Below are positions 27,613-36,501 of a stretch of DNA of 54,962 bases, in pieces. The notes beneath the pieces are model-generated. The model did not search any database, was not told the origin of the DNA, and saw only the letters and a list, made by a program, of their open reading frames with translations. Every line of letters begins with the position of its first letter. Within the stretch, counting starts at the first letter, position 1. A program made the translations under genes and the position numbers. The stretch is from Myxacorys californica WJT36-NPBG1 (lineage in GTDB: Bacteria > Cyanobacteriota > Cyanobacteriia > Leptolyngbyales > Leptolyngbyaceae). The DNA is taken from positions 1-54,962 of the forward strand of contig JAHHHO010000037.1 in assembly GCA_019359315.1 (NCBI GenBank), in the 5' to 3' direction.

Positions 27613-27902
27613 ACAGTCGATTTTGCCCCCTTGCCGATCTCGATTTTGCAGTGTTAATCTCTCACAACGTCGAGGATGTCTACCACCATTCAAGGCGCAA
27701 TAACTTTATCAACTTTGATTCATTCGATTTTCATTGGGCAAGCAGCAGCACACGAGATCAACAGGCAATTTGGACTTTCTACCACAAGTTCAAAGTGGCC
27801 CGATCTAGTGTGATCTACTCAACACCCCATATTCACAGCATAAGCAAGACCCCCTGAGCGTCCCTACCACAGTCAGCCCAAGGGGTCACAATCAACCTTA
27901 AT

Positions 27903-27919
27903 TCCCAATCAGATTGGGA
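27903..27919. promoter_or_regulatory. Palindrome in the leader of the CyRepA1-like gene
   Basis: TCCCAATC-A-GATTGGGA is a perfect 17-base palindrome, about 100 bases before the start at 28016. It may be an operator or an mRNA hairpin that controls the helicase gene and thus copy number. Confidence 0.45.
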
Positions 27920-28015
27920 TTGATTTCTATGTTCAAAAATTCTATCAAGTGTTCTAGCTCTGCGCTAGTCCCCTATTTTTGCTGTCAATTTTACGTTTAA
28001 CCCCAGGAGACACTG

Positions 28016-31000
28016 ATGGTTTCAAGCCTCATTGCTCCTGCGGGAGCACGCTCAGCGATTCAAATTCCGGCGAACACTCAGCTAACCTACTCGCCCCTAG
28101 ATGCCAGCCATGAGCAGGAATGGCGATCGAGCGGCGTTGACCCAGGAATTATTCGGCTCAACGTGCGGACGTTGCACGATACAGGAATCGATCCGTTTAC
28201 CCGTGAAGTGTCCTACCCGATCGCAGAAGCCTTGAACTGGAAAGTGACCCGCTTTGGGCCGCAAGCAAGAGAAACGATGCGCGGTTGGTGGGTGAGCGGA
28301 CTCGATCCGTTCAACAACTGGCAGCGTATGCATTGGGGACGGTTTAAGCCAGATGCCGATACTCCTGTTTTTGATCGGCAAAATAAGCCTGCAAAGTATC
28401 TCAGCCCTGCGCTAGGTAAGGGTTCGAGCCGTCTCGTTCTGCTGGATGTTCCGCGCCATATTTGGGCGCAAGTTGCGAATCGATATGGAATAGAGATTGA
28501 CAAGGCAGAACACGAGTACTCTAACTTTTGGGAATGGGTTTGGAAAACCAATATTCCAATCACGCTAACTGAGGGCGAAAAAAAAGCGGGATGCTTGCTG
28601 AGTTTGGGCTATGCTGCGATCGCGCTGCCCGGAATTTTCAGCGGCTACCGTCGTGAGACGCGCCAACTAATCGCAGAGCTTGCATTCTTTGCAACAGCAG
28701 GACGGTCGGTGTACATCTGTTTTGACTATGAAACGAAGCCGAAAACCTTACAGCATATCTTTTTAGCAACATCCCGGCTCGGACAACTGTTAACCAATAC
28801 AGGGTGCGTTGTTAAGATCATCAATTTACCAGGACCCGAAAAAGGCGTTGACGATTTTGTTGCCGCTCATGATCCGATTGAATTTAATAAGCTATACGAC
28901 ACTGCAATCGAGTTAGAGTTTTGGCAAGCATCCCGGTTATGGATGCTAACTCACACGCCTAGCGTTACACTCAATCAACCGTTCTTGGGTGAGTTATCGT
29001 ATCCAGAATCGGGTTTAGCCTGTGTCAAGAGTGCAAAGGGCACTGGTAAAACCACAGCACTGCAACATTTAATTCAGAAAACAATTAGTGCTTCACGGCA
29101 GCCTGATGGAGTCGATCGTAAAGTCCTTGTGATCACCCATCGGATTCAGCTTGGTAAAGCTATCTGCCAAAGCTTGGGTTTGGGGTGGCTAGAAGAACTT
29201 CAAGAGTCAGAGAACCAAGGCGTGAGCGGATATGGACTTTGTATCGACTCGCTTCATCCCAACTCAAAAGCGCGATTTAACCCAGAAGAGTGGGAAGGCG
29301 CGATCGTCATTCTCGACGAAGTGGAACAAGTGCTATGGCACGCCCTCAATAGCGCGACCTGCTATATGCAGCGGGTCAAAATTTTAGAGACGCTGAAAGA
29401 ATTAGCAGACGTTGTTTTTTCAACGGGTGGTCTAATTGTGGCGCAAGATGCCGACTTATCGGATGCGAGCGTTGACTACCTCAAAGGCTTGTCAGAGGTT
29501 CCAATTACGCCTTGGCTGGTTGTTAACCAATGGCAGCCTGAGGTTGCTTGGGATGTATCTCTGTATGACACCAAAAATCCGTCGCCTCTCTTAGCTCGAA
29601 TGGAGCAAGTTCTAGCAACAGGTGCAGCGTTTGTTTGTCTTGATTCTCAAAAGGTGCGAGGGCGATGGAGTTCTAAGAACTTAGAAACGTATCTACGGCT
29701 ACAATTTCCCAGCAAAAGGATTCTGAGAATTGATAGCGAAACGGTTTCTGATCCGGATCATGCCGCCTATCGTATTGTCGAGCGCATTAACGATGTTATT
29801 TCTGATTATGATGTTGTTCTTGCGACTCCCACCATTGGTACTGGCGTTTCGATTGATGTCCGTGGGCATTTCAAAGCGGTATTTGGCATCTTTCAAGGCG
29901 TGACACCCGATTCTGAATCTCGTCAAGCCTTGGCGAGAGTCCGAGAAGCGGTTCCCCGCTATGTTTGGGCAGCCCACTTTGGGCACGGCAAGATCGGCAA
30001 CGGAAGCTGTAACTACCGCGATGTGGCTCAATCTGTGACAAAAGGGGTTCGCTACAATATTTCACTGCTGAAGGATGTTGATTTCGATTTAGACGAACAA
30101 AGCGATCCGATCGCACTGCGGACATGGGCAAAGATGGCAGCGCGAGTGAATGCTTCGTTATGGCGCTATCGGCAAGAGTTGCGACGCGGATTGCGGCTCG
30201 AAGGCCATACCGTTACCGTTGTCACCGACGATGTGGAAAAGATTTTGGGGCAAGCGACCGAGCAGATGCAGCAAGATCTAGCAAGTGGGATGTTGCAGGT
30301 TCCAGGATTTGAGTTTTTGGGCTGGCGGCACGATGCTCAAGCTGCAGAACAGGTGGCTCAACTCGTGGCAGCGATTCGGACCCGCAACCAAACCGCCGAA
30401 GCGATCGCAGTTTCTGATTCTCCAGAAATCACGCCTGAAGAATACAGCGACATTAAGGAACAGATTCATCAAACGACTCAGAGACGCAATAGCAAATGCA
30501 AGCATGAATTGCAAAAACGCTATGCAACAACCCATGTTACGCCTGAACTAAAGCTCAAAGATGATAATGGTTGGTATGCGCAACTGCGATTGCATTATTA
30601 CCTAACTCACGATCCAGATTATGTACGGTTGCATGATATGCAAGAGCTGGAAGATCATCTTGAGCGTGGTAATGGGAAGATTTCACTACAAGATGTGAAA
30701 TTACTAACAGCACAAGTAGAAGCATTAAGAACCTTCCGAGTGCTGGAGTTCCTCACACCCAATGAAAAAATTCGAGCCACGGATGACTTAGTTCAATTTA
30801 TTGCGGCGCGCGCATTAGAGTGTCGAGAAGACGTAAAAACTTTGTTTGGCATCACTGTAACTGAGAAGCAAGCACCAATGGCAATCTCTCAGGCGTTGCT
30901 GAGTAAAATTGGGGTCAAACTGACGTGTACAGGCCGCGATGTGGCAACTGATGGGCGTCGCGGAGGCCCGCGAGTTTACAAGTACTTTCCTCCCGAAGAT

Positions 31001-31132
31001 GAACGGAATACCATTTTTGCCGAGTGGGAGAAGCGGGATCAGTCGCTCTTGCAAACCTTGATGGAGGTCACAGGATGCGGTTCCTTGGCTGAAATGGACG
31101 ACTGGATTGGGCAGGCAGAAGACGACTGTTAG
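28016..31132 (+). CDS. CyRepA1-type replication protein with TOPRIM (DUF3854) and helicase domains
   Basis: The 1038-residue protein looks like the large plasmid replication protein family of cyanobacteria (CyRepA1). An N-terminal TOPRIM/DUF3854-like domain spans about 120-300, with LTEGEKKAG (acidic Glu, about 183) and the D.E-like YICFDYETK. A helicase core follows: Walker A SAKGTGKTTA (about 340), Walker B VILDEVEQV (about 431), LATPTIGTGVSID (about 602) and an RxR-like QALARVREAVPR. A basic C-terminal region ends in EDDC. ATG 28016 is preceded by AGGAGA with 6-base spacing. It should provide priming and unwinding activity at the adjacent iteron origin. Position among core genes is unusual for a plasmid-type protein. 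Confidence 0.78.
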   Translation: MVSSLIAPAGARSAIQIPANTQLTYSPLDASHEQEWRSSGVDPGIIRLNVRTLHDTGIDPFTREVSYPIAEALNWKVTRFGPQARETMRGWWVSGLDPFNNWQRMHWGRFKPDADTPVFDRQNKPAKYLSPALGKGSSRLVLLDVPRHIWAQVANRYGIEIDKAEHEYSNFWEWVWKTNIPITLTEGEKKAGCLLSLGYAAIALPGIFSGYRRETRQLIAELAFFATAGRSVYICFDYETKPKTLQHIFLATSRLGQLLTNTGCVVKIINLPGPEKGVDDFVAAHDPIEFNKLYDTAIELEFWQASRLWMLTHTPSVTLNQPFLGELSYPESGLACVKSAKGTGKTTALQHLIQKTISASRQPDGVDRKVLVITHRIQLGKAICQSLGLGWLEELQESENQGVSGYGLCIDSLHPNSKARFNPEEWEGAIVILDEVEQVLWHALNSATCYMQRVKILETLKELADVVFSTGGLIVAQDADLSDASVDYLKGLSEVPITPWLVVNQWQPEVAWDVSLYDTKNPSPLLARMEQVLATGAAFVCLDSQKVRGRWSSKNLETYLRLQFPSKRILRIDSETVSDPDHAAYRIVERINDVISDYDVVLATPTIGTGVSIDVRGHFKAVFGIFQGVTPDSESRQALARVREAVPRYVWAAHFGHGKIGNGSCNYRDVAQSVTKGVRYNISLLKDVDFDLDEQSDPIALRTWAKMAARVNASLWRYRQELRRGLRLEGHTVTVVTDDVEKILGQATEQMQQDLASGMLQVPGFEFLGWRHDAQAAEQVAQLVAAIRTRNQTAEAIAVSDSPEITPEEYSDIKEQIHQTTQRRNSKCKHELQKRYATTHVTPELKLKDDNGWYAQLRLHYYLTHDPDYVRLHDMQELEDHLERGNGKISLQDVKLLTAQVEALRTFRVLEFLTPNEKIRATDDLVQFIAARALECREDVKTLFGITVTEKQAPMAISQALLSKIGVKLTCTGRDVATDGRRGGPRVYKYFPPEDERNTIFAEWEKRDQSLLQTLMEVTGCGSLAEMDDWIGQAEDDC

Positions 31133-31314
31133 AGTTGCGACGGCTGCCGCGATCGCACGCTTGATTGGCTGCGAATCGTATGACATAAACAGATTCAAAG
31201 CGTGATGGATCGTTAACAAAATACTAAAAACAGCGACGCTCCAAGCTATGCTTTTTTGCATCAAGTGACGCTTGATCTGATGATCATCCACACACTACGA
31301 GCTACACATACATT

Positions 31315-32586
31315 ATGAGCGACTGGACGCAAATTTCTGGGGGAGTAACCGCGCCTAAAGGGTATCGAGCCGCAGGCATCACAGCCGGACTCAAACGCTC
31401 TGGCTTGCCAGACTTGGCCTTGATTGTTTCAGACGTTGATGCGATCGCAGCTGGGGTTTTTACAACGAGCCATGTCCGCGCTGCCTGCGTTGATTACTGC
31501 CGCGAACAGCTACAGGCTAAGCCTACGGCTCGCGCCATTTTGTGTAATGCTGGACAAGCCAATGCCGCGACAGGTCTTCCCGGCATCATCGACGCTCAAG
31601 AATGCGCTCGACTGATTGCCCAAGAGTTAAACATTTCTTCTGATCTGGTGCTGTTGGCCTCTACGGGAGTGATTGGACAACGCATCAAAATGGATGCGTT
31701 ACGCTCCAGCATTCCGCGCTTGTTAGAAAGTGTGAGTGAGACAGGTTCGGAGGCGGCGGCAAAAGCGATCGCGACGACGGATTTAGTCACAAAATCCATT
31801 GCGCTCGAAACGGTGATCGGCGATCGCCCAGTCAGAATTGGAGGCATTGCTAAAGGCTCTGGGATGATCCATCCCAATATGGCGACAATGCTGGCGTTTG
31901 TCACCTGCGATGCAGCCGTCTCACCTCATCTTTGGCAACAAATGCTCAGTCGGGCTGCCGATCAGAGTTTTAATCAAGTTACAGTCGATGGAGACACCAG
32001 TACAAATGATTCGCTGATTGCTCTGGCTAATGGAGAATCGCGAACCCCCTCCATCACCGACATGGGACCGGAAGCCGAAAAGCTAGAGGCAATGTTGACC
32101 GAGGTTTGCATTCACTTAGCCAAAGCGATCGCCCGAGACGGCGAAGGCGCAACCTGTCTAATCGAAGTTCGTGTCACGGGCGCGCCTTACGATGAAGCCG
32201 CACGGCGCGTTGCTCGCACGATCGCTGGATCATCGCTTGTTAAATCTGCCATTTTTGGACGCGATCCAAACTGGGGTAGAATCGCAGGGGCAGCAGGACG
32301 CGCAGGCGTGCCGTTTAACCAAGAAGAACTGGGTATTCAGCTTGGCGACTTCTTGCTTCTACAGAACGGGCAACCGCAGGAGTTTGATCGCAAAGCGGCA
32401 AACCAGTATCTGAAGCAGCAAGCCGAGGCGAGTGTAGGATCTTCCGTGGAGGGCTTAACTGGACAGTCGCTCGATCATCCAGTCGTGATTTCCGTAAGTA
32501 TTGGCAACGGTTCTGCACAAGGTACGGCTTGGGGCTGTGACCTCAGTTATGACTATGTGAAGATTAACGCTGAGTACACCACATAA
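31315..32586 (+). CDS. argJ: Bifunctional glutamate N-acetyltransferase / ornithine acetyltransferase
   Basis: ArgJ recycles the acetyl group from N-acetylornithine to glutamate (and makes acetylglutamate) in arginine synthesis. The 423-residue precursor contains the autocleavage site MATMLAF (KGSGMIHPNMATMLAFVTCDA, about 185-205), where Thr becomes the N-terminal nucleophile of the beta chain. The opening VTAPKGYRAAGITAGLKRSG and the late FGRDPNWGRIAGAAGRAG are family hallmarks. It is a core chromosomal gene immediately beyond the CyRepA1-like gene. I see no promoter in the 180-base gap with certainty. Confidence 0.95.
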   Translation: MSDWTQISGGVTAPKGYRAAGITAGLKRSGLPDLALIVSDVDAIAAGVFTTSHVRAACVDYCREQLQAKPTARAILCNAGQANAATGLPGIIDAQECARLIAQELNISSDLVLLASTGVIGQRIKMDALRSSIPRLLESVSETGSEAAAKAIATTDLVTKSIALETVIGDRPVRIGGIAKGSGMIHPNMATMLAFVTCDAAVSPHLWQQMLSRAADQSFNQVTVDGDTSTNDSLIALANGESRTPSITDMGPEAEKLEAMLTEVCIHLAKAIARDGEGATCLIEVRVTGAPYDEAARRVARTIAGSSLVKSAIFGRDPNWGRIAGAAGRAGVPFNQEELGIQLGDFLLLQNGQPQEFDRKAANQYLKQQAEASVGSSVEGLTGQSLDHPVVISVSIGNGSAQGTAWGCDLSYDYVKINAEYTT

Positions 32587-32842
32587 CATAGTCTTGCAAA
32601 TACTTTGTTGGTAGAAATCGCAGCTTTACTACTAGCGTCTGTAGAAAGATAAACAGCTAACTTTTCACTTACTAGACCAGGTGAATCATATCTTTATCAT
32701 AAGACGCGAAGAGCAGATTGAACATAGTTACAATTCTTTGCGATCGCAAGGAGAAGTAATTTTGTGATTCCACCTTTTGATTGAATCACGACCTATCTTG
32801 AGATAGATCGGTTCCTCTACGGTGACACGTTAAGTTATTCAC

Positions 32843-32938
32843 ATGAGCAAACAAAGGCCAGCCGAAATAATTCCTCTGACCCGCTCAACCAACATCCCTT
32901 ACTATGTTTCTCACCTATTTCTAACCCTCTATTTCTAA
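32843..32938 (+). CDS. Possible 31-residue small protein
   Basis: An ATG frame beginning MSKQRPAEIIPLTRS ends at TAA 32936-32938, 17 bases before a strong terminator. The product would have a polar start and a hydrophobic aromatic end (YYVSHLFLTLYF), as in single-span small proteins. The ribosome site is poor, and I know no homologue, so it may be an untranslated RNA. The rest of 32587-32954 holds nothing else I can name. Confidence 0.25.
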   Translation: MSKQRPAEIIPLTRSTNIPYYVSHLFLTLYF

Positions 32939-32954
32939 CCCCTTATATTTAAAC

Positions 32955-32996
32955 AAAAGAGTGTAGTAGATTTAAGTCTGCTGCACTCTTTTTAAG
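32955..32996. terminator. Terminator after the argJ region
   Basis: Arms AAAAGAGTGTAGTAGA (32955-32970) and TCTGCTGCACTCTTTT (32977-32992) pair with two G-U wobbles, flanked by A and T runs. It should stop plus-strand transcripts and, from the other side, the methyltransferase gene. Confidence 0.88.
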
Positions 32997-33003
32997 TACA
33001 ATC

Positions 33004-33636
33004 TTATGCTCTTGGTTTTTGAGCTTGAATGACTTGTAAGCTACCGCCTGCATAGAGCACGCGATCGCAGTTTGCGAATCCGATGTTTGTAATCAAGTCT
33101 AAAAGATTGGTTTGAATTAATTGCCAAGCGGTTTTTGTCTCAAACAGCCAAAAAAATACAGCCAATCCAGGTGAGAACAACGGATTAGTTGGAGTATGAA
33201 AATCAACCATCGCAAAGTAACCTCCGGGCTTAAGAACTCGGTAGACTTCTTGCAAAATTTGCTTTAGCTGATCGGCCTCCATTTCGTGCATGGCCGCGCT
33301 TGTATGAACGAGATCAAACGTGTTGTTCGCAAGCGGCATCTCTTCTGCAAACGCCTGCACATATTCGGCTTCAGGAACGTTACGCTGAGCGCGTTGAATG
33401 GATAGAGGAGAGGCATCGAGTCCGGTGACGTGATGCGATCGCGCTACTAAAAACGCCGTGGTCTGACCGCTTCCACAACACAGATCCAAAACCATAGTTT
33501 CAGGTTCAATCGTGAGTCCTTGCAATGCCAACTGCCGAAATCGAGCTTCGCCACCAACGGCTAAGGCGGCAAGGCGGGAGATACTGTCGTAGAGCCATTG
33601 ATAGCGGTAGCTGAGGTCGCGGAGGAAGGTTGCCAT
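33004..33636 (-). CDS. Class I SAM-dependent methyltransferase
   Basis: The 210-residue Rossmann-fold enzyme has motif I VLDLCCGSGQTTAFL (about 50-64), GLDASPLSIQRAQRNVPEAE (motif II area), HTSAAMHEM and VLKPGGYFAMVDFH. The pattern fits the UbiE/Coq5-like branch of small-molecule methyltransferases, often membrane-lipid or quinone methylators. The substrate cannot be named. It is monocistronic and ends at the bidirectional terminator at 32955-32992. Confidence 0.85.
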   Translation of the reverse strand: MATFLRDLSYRYQWLYDSISRLAALAVGGEARFRQLALQGLTIEPETMVLDLCCGSGQTTAFLVARSHHVTGLDASPLSIQRAQRNVPEAEYVQAFAEEMPLANNTFDLVHTSAAMHEMEADQLKQILQEVYRVLKPGGYFAMVDFHTPTNPLFSPGLAVFFWLFETKTAWQLIQTNLLDLITNIGFANCDRVLYAGGSLQVIQAQKPRA

Positions 33637-33751
33637 AGAGGGGATGAATGGAGTTTGATACGAAGGACTACAAGTTTAACGGCAAGTTTGAACTTCGTTT
33701 GAGAACGCTTGCAATCGTCATTTTTTCATCCTTCATGCTTGATCGAGCCTA

Positions 33752-34984
33752 TCAATCTAACTTTGAAAAATTACTAGTCCGATTGCTCCAGTTTCCCCTC
33801 CTTGCAATTTCTTCGGAGTAGCGCTTGGCGCTCAGCGCCGTATCGACGGCTTGCTGTTGATCTCGCGCTGTGATCCACTGGTGATAGGTACGGGTATGAA
33901 TAGCGACAGAATGACCCATCATTTTGGCGGCTACGGTATCTGGCAACCCGAAATGAATAGTTCGCACCGCCCAAGCGTGACGCAAATTATAGGGTGAAAA
34001 TGGAATTTCATAGCGACGAAACTGAGCCGTAACGCGCTGACCAATCCGCTGTAGCGTTGTTTTCGTTAAATCGGTTTCGAGATCGGGTAGACGAATGTCT
34101 CGTAGCCCAAATTCGTCGATCCACTCCGGGTAGAATGCCCAAACTTGATGACTGCCCGTTTTTGTTGTAGGCAATACTTCAATCATCGTGTCCCCGATCG
34201 CTGTTTTATTTCGGCTTAAGCCAGAGAAATTGCAGAAAAAAACTTCGTGATTTCGGAGCCCGTAAGTTGCCATCACGCCATAGACAAACTGCCAAGCAGG
34301 ATTCGGAATTTTTGCCCAATTGGAGACAATTTCTTCATCAGTTGGCAGCATCCGCGATCGCGTCTTGCTCGTGCCATAGTTTCCGGCTAAAGATTTCAGG
34401 TCAGTCGGTAACGGCAGCTTGAGAAACTGCGCTAACGCATTCAGGGTGGTGCAGCAGAGCTGACGACTGCGCGAATGGATCGCGGTTGAGTTGACCGTTT
34501 TATAAATGGCTTCTACCAGCGTCAAGTTAGGATGAGCGACCGCGATCGCATCAAGTTTTCTAATGTAAGGTGCATACGCTGAATCCCACGTCGTCTTGGT
34601 AGCCGCCGGGTTCTGTTGCCTAGGCAGTTCCGATAAGAAATTCTGCTCAAAGGCAGCTAACTGTTCGGATAAGCTCATCTGACTTAACCGTTTCCCGCCT
34701 AAAAACGTCTGGTAGTTTTGCCAATCAAACGTATCTTGCAAAAGTTGACCTGCAATAATTTTGACTTCTTGTTCGGCTTGTTTGAGACCGGCAGGCGTTG
34801 CGGGAAGCCCCAAACTCAGGCGCTGTTGGTGCGGACGCAGTTTAGCGCTACCGGGGCGGGGAGGCAGCGTTCCTCGCAAACAGAGCTTTGTGCCACGCCG
34901 CTCAATTTGTAAACCCATTTGCGCTGCTTTGAGGCGCTGGTTAAGCCGGGTAATTTTCTCTTCTAAAGCGTTGATTTCCGTCAT
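33752..34984 (-). CDS. Tyrosine-type site-specific recombinase
   Basis: The 410-residue protein is an integrase-family recombinase. The catalytic set is visible: Arg in TYGLRNHEVF (about 245), H-x-x-R in YNLRHAWAVRTI (about 340), His in MMGHSVAIHTRTYHQW, and the nucleophile Tyr in the same block (about 370). The N-terminal 130 residues contain a coiled-coil-like start (EEKITRLNQRLKAAQ) and a possible arm-binding region. No attachment site pair, excisionase or other phage gene is nearby. It sits 2.6 kb from the CyRepA1-like gene, with argJ and a methyltransferase between, so a link is possible but unproven. Confidence 0.85.
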   Translation of the reverse strand: MTEINALEEKITRLNQRLKAAQMGLQIERRGTKLCLRGTLPPRPGSAKLRPHQQRLSLGLPATPAGLKQAEQEVKIIAGQLLQDTFDWQNYQTFLGGKRLSQMSLSEQLAAFEQNFLSELPRQQNPAATKTTWDSAYAPYIRKLDAIAVAHPNLTLVEAIYKTVNSTAIHSRSRQLCCTTLNALAQFLKLPLPTDLKSLAGNYGTSKTRSRMLPTDEEIVSNWAKIPNPAWQFVYGVMATYGLRNHEVFFCNFSGLSRNKTAIGDTMIEVLPTTKTGSHQVWAFYPEWIDEFGLRDIRLPDLETDLTKTTLQRIGQRVTAQFRRYEIPFSPYNLRHAWAVRTIHFGLPDTVAAKMMGHSVAIHTRTYHQWITARDQQQAVDTALSAKRYSEEIARRGNWSNRTSNFSKLD

Positions 34985-35240
34985 GATTCTTTAACGTACA
35001 GCGTTGGATGCCCCACACCCATTCAACTCGAAATTTGTCAAGCTTTATTATTGGAGTCAACGCCTTGTATTGTGAAACAAAATTGCTAAATAAATTTGGC
35101 AATAGTAAAGTTAAAGCTTCGATTTTTAACACTATTATTTGTAGATTACTAGAGCCTTTCTTCGACCTGGCGGAGAAAGTGAAGAAAATATTGTTAAAAT
35201 CGGTAACAAAGCTGAGAAAAATAAGGAACTTTCAGTAGCT

Positions 35241-36404
35241 ATGGGTCGAATTGGGGTTTTGTTACTCAACTTGGGAGGACCAGACAAGCTAGAGGATGTA
35301 CGTCCCTTCCTTTACAACTTGTTTTCTGACCCTGAAATTATTCGGTTGCCGTTCTCATGGCTTCAAAGTCCTTTAGCGTGGTTAATTTCTTCGTTAAGAG
35401 CCAAAAAATCACAGGCAAATTATCAGCAAATTGGTGGCGGTTCTCCTCTGCGTCGCATTACTGAAGAGCAAGCCCGCGCTTTAGAAGAAAAGCTGCGTCA
35501 GGGGGAGCATGACGTGACAGTGTACGTTGGAATGCGCTACTGGCATCCGTTCACCGAAGAAGCGATCGCACAGATCAAGCGCGATCGCATCGAGAAATTG
35601 GTTATCCTTCCGCTCTATCCTCAGTTTTCGATTAGTACAAGCGGTTCGAGTTTTCGCCTACTGGAGCAACTTTGGGACAAAGACCCCGCGCTTCAAAAGA
35701 TTGACTATACGGTTGTCCCGTCTTGGTACCAAAGACCGGGTTACTTGCAGGCGATGGCAGATCTCATTGCTCAAGAACTCGATCGCGCTCCAGACCCAAA
35801 CAGTGTTCATGTTTTCTTTAGCGCTCACGGCGTGCCTGTAAGCTATGTGGAAGAAGCAGGCGACCCCTATCAACGCGAGATCGAAGACTGCACCGCGTTG
35901 ATTATGCAAACCCTAAACCGACCGAATGAGTATACGTTGGCGTATCAAAGCCGCGTGGGTCCAGTGGAATGGCTACAGCCGTACACCGAAGATGCGATCA
36001 AAGAACTGGCAGCAAAAGGGGTTCAAACCCTAGCCGTGGTTCCAATTAGCTTTGTCTCAGAGCATATTGAGACGCTGCAAGAAATCGATATGGAATATCG
36101 GGAGATTGCAGAGGAAGCAGGGATTGAGCATTTCCAGCGGGTGGCGGCGCTCAATACTCATCCTGTGTTTATTCAAGACTTGGCGGACTTAGTAACAGAC
36201 GCGCTAGATTCCCCCGCGATCGCCTTCTCTGAGGTAATTCGTCCAGAGAAAAACATGAAGATGTATCCCCAAGAGAACTGGGAATGGGGGATGACCACGT
36301 CAGCAGAGGTCTGGAATGGTCGTCTGGCAATGCTGGGGTTAATCGCACTGATTGCAGAAATCTTGTCGGGTCATGGTCCCTTGCACGCGCTGGGGATTAT
36401 GTAA
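35241..36404 (+). CDS. hemH: Ferrochelatase with C-terminal light-harvesting-like domain
   Basis: HemH inserts iron into protoporphyrin IX to make heme. The 387-residue protein has the family start [15 protein letters not shown], the active-site segments VGMRYWHPF and [14 protein letters not shown] (His about 195), and [14 protein letters not shown]. After about residue 345 it adds a linker and the membrane helix [20 protein letters not shown], a CAB/HLIP motif that binds chlorophyll or regulates the enzyme in cyanobacteria and plants. TTGTTA/TAACAA half-sites lie at 35191-35209, 32 bases upstream. Confidence 0.96.
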   Translation: MGRIGVLLLNLGGPDKLEDVRPFLYNLFSDPEIIRLPFSWLQSPLAWLISSLRAKKSQANYQQIGGGSPLRRITEEQARALEEKLRQGEHDVTVYVGMRYWHPFTEEAIAQIKRDRIEKLVILPLYPQFSISTSGSSFRLLEQLWDKDPALQKIDYTVVPSWYQRPGYLQAMADLIAQELDRAPDPNSVHVFFSAHGVPVSYVEEAGDPYQREIEDCTALIMQTLNRPNEYTLAYQSRVGPVEWLQPYTEDAIKELAAKGVQTLAVVPISFVSEHIETLQEIDMEYREIAEEAGIEHFQRVAALNTHPVFIQDLADLVTDALDSPAIAFSEVIRPEKNMKMYPQENWEWGMTTSAEVWNGRLAMLGLIALIAEILSGHGPLHALGIM

Positions 36405-36501
36405 TTTGGCCAGGAGATAAAGATTTGCGTCGAAGGCTAGGGTTAATCTCCAGCAGGTTGTTATTTTGGGTCAGTCTTCACCAGGCAGATACGAAAACGA
36501 C

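Noticed and set aside
27465-27857. 130-codon frame across the iteron region
   Set aside because: It contains three iterons, has unusual composition and no ribosome site; the origin interpretation explains the sequence better.
27084-28015. DnaA-box origin (oriC)
   Set aside because: I found no TTATCCACA-type boxes and no dnaA or dnaN in the window; the repeats are iterons of a different sequence.
35008-35238. 76-codon frame before hemH
   Set aside because: AT-rich, covers the likely hemH promoter with its inverted half-sites, no homologue recognised.
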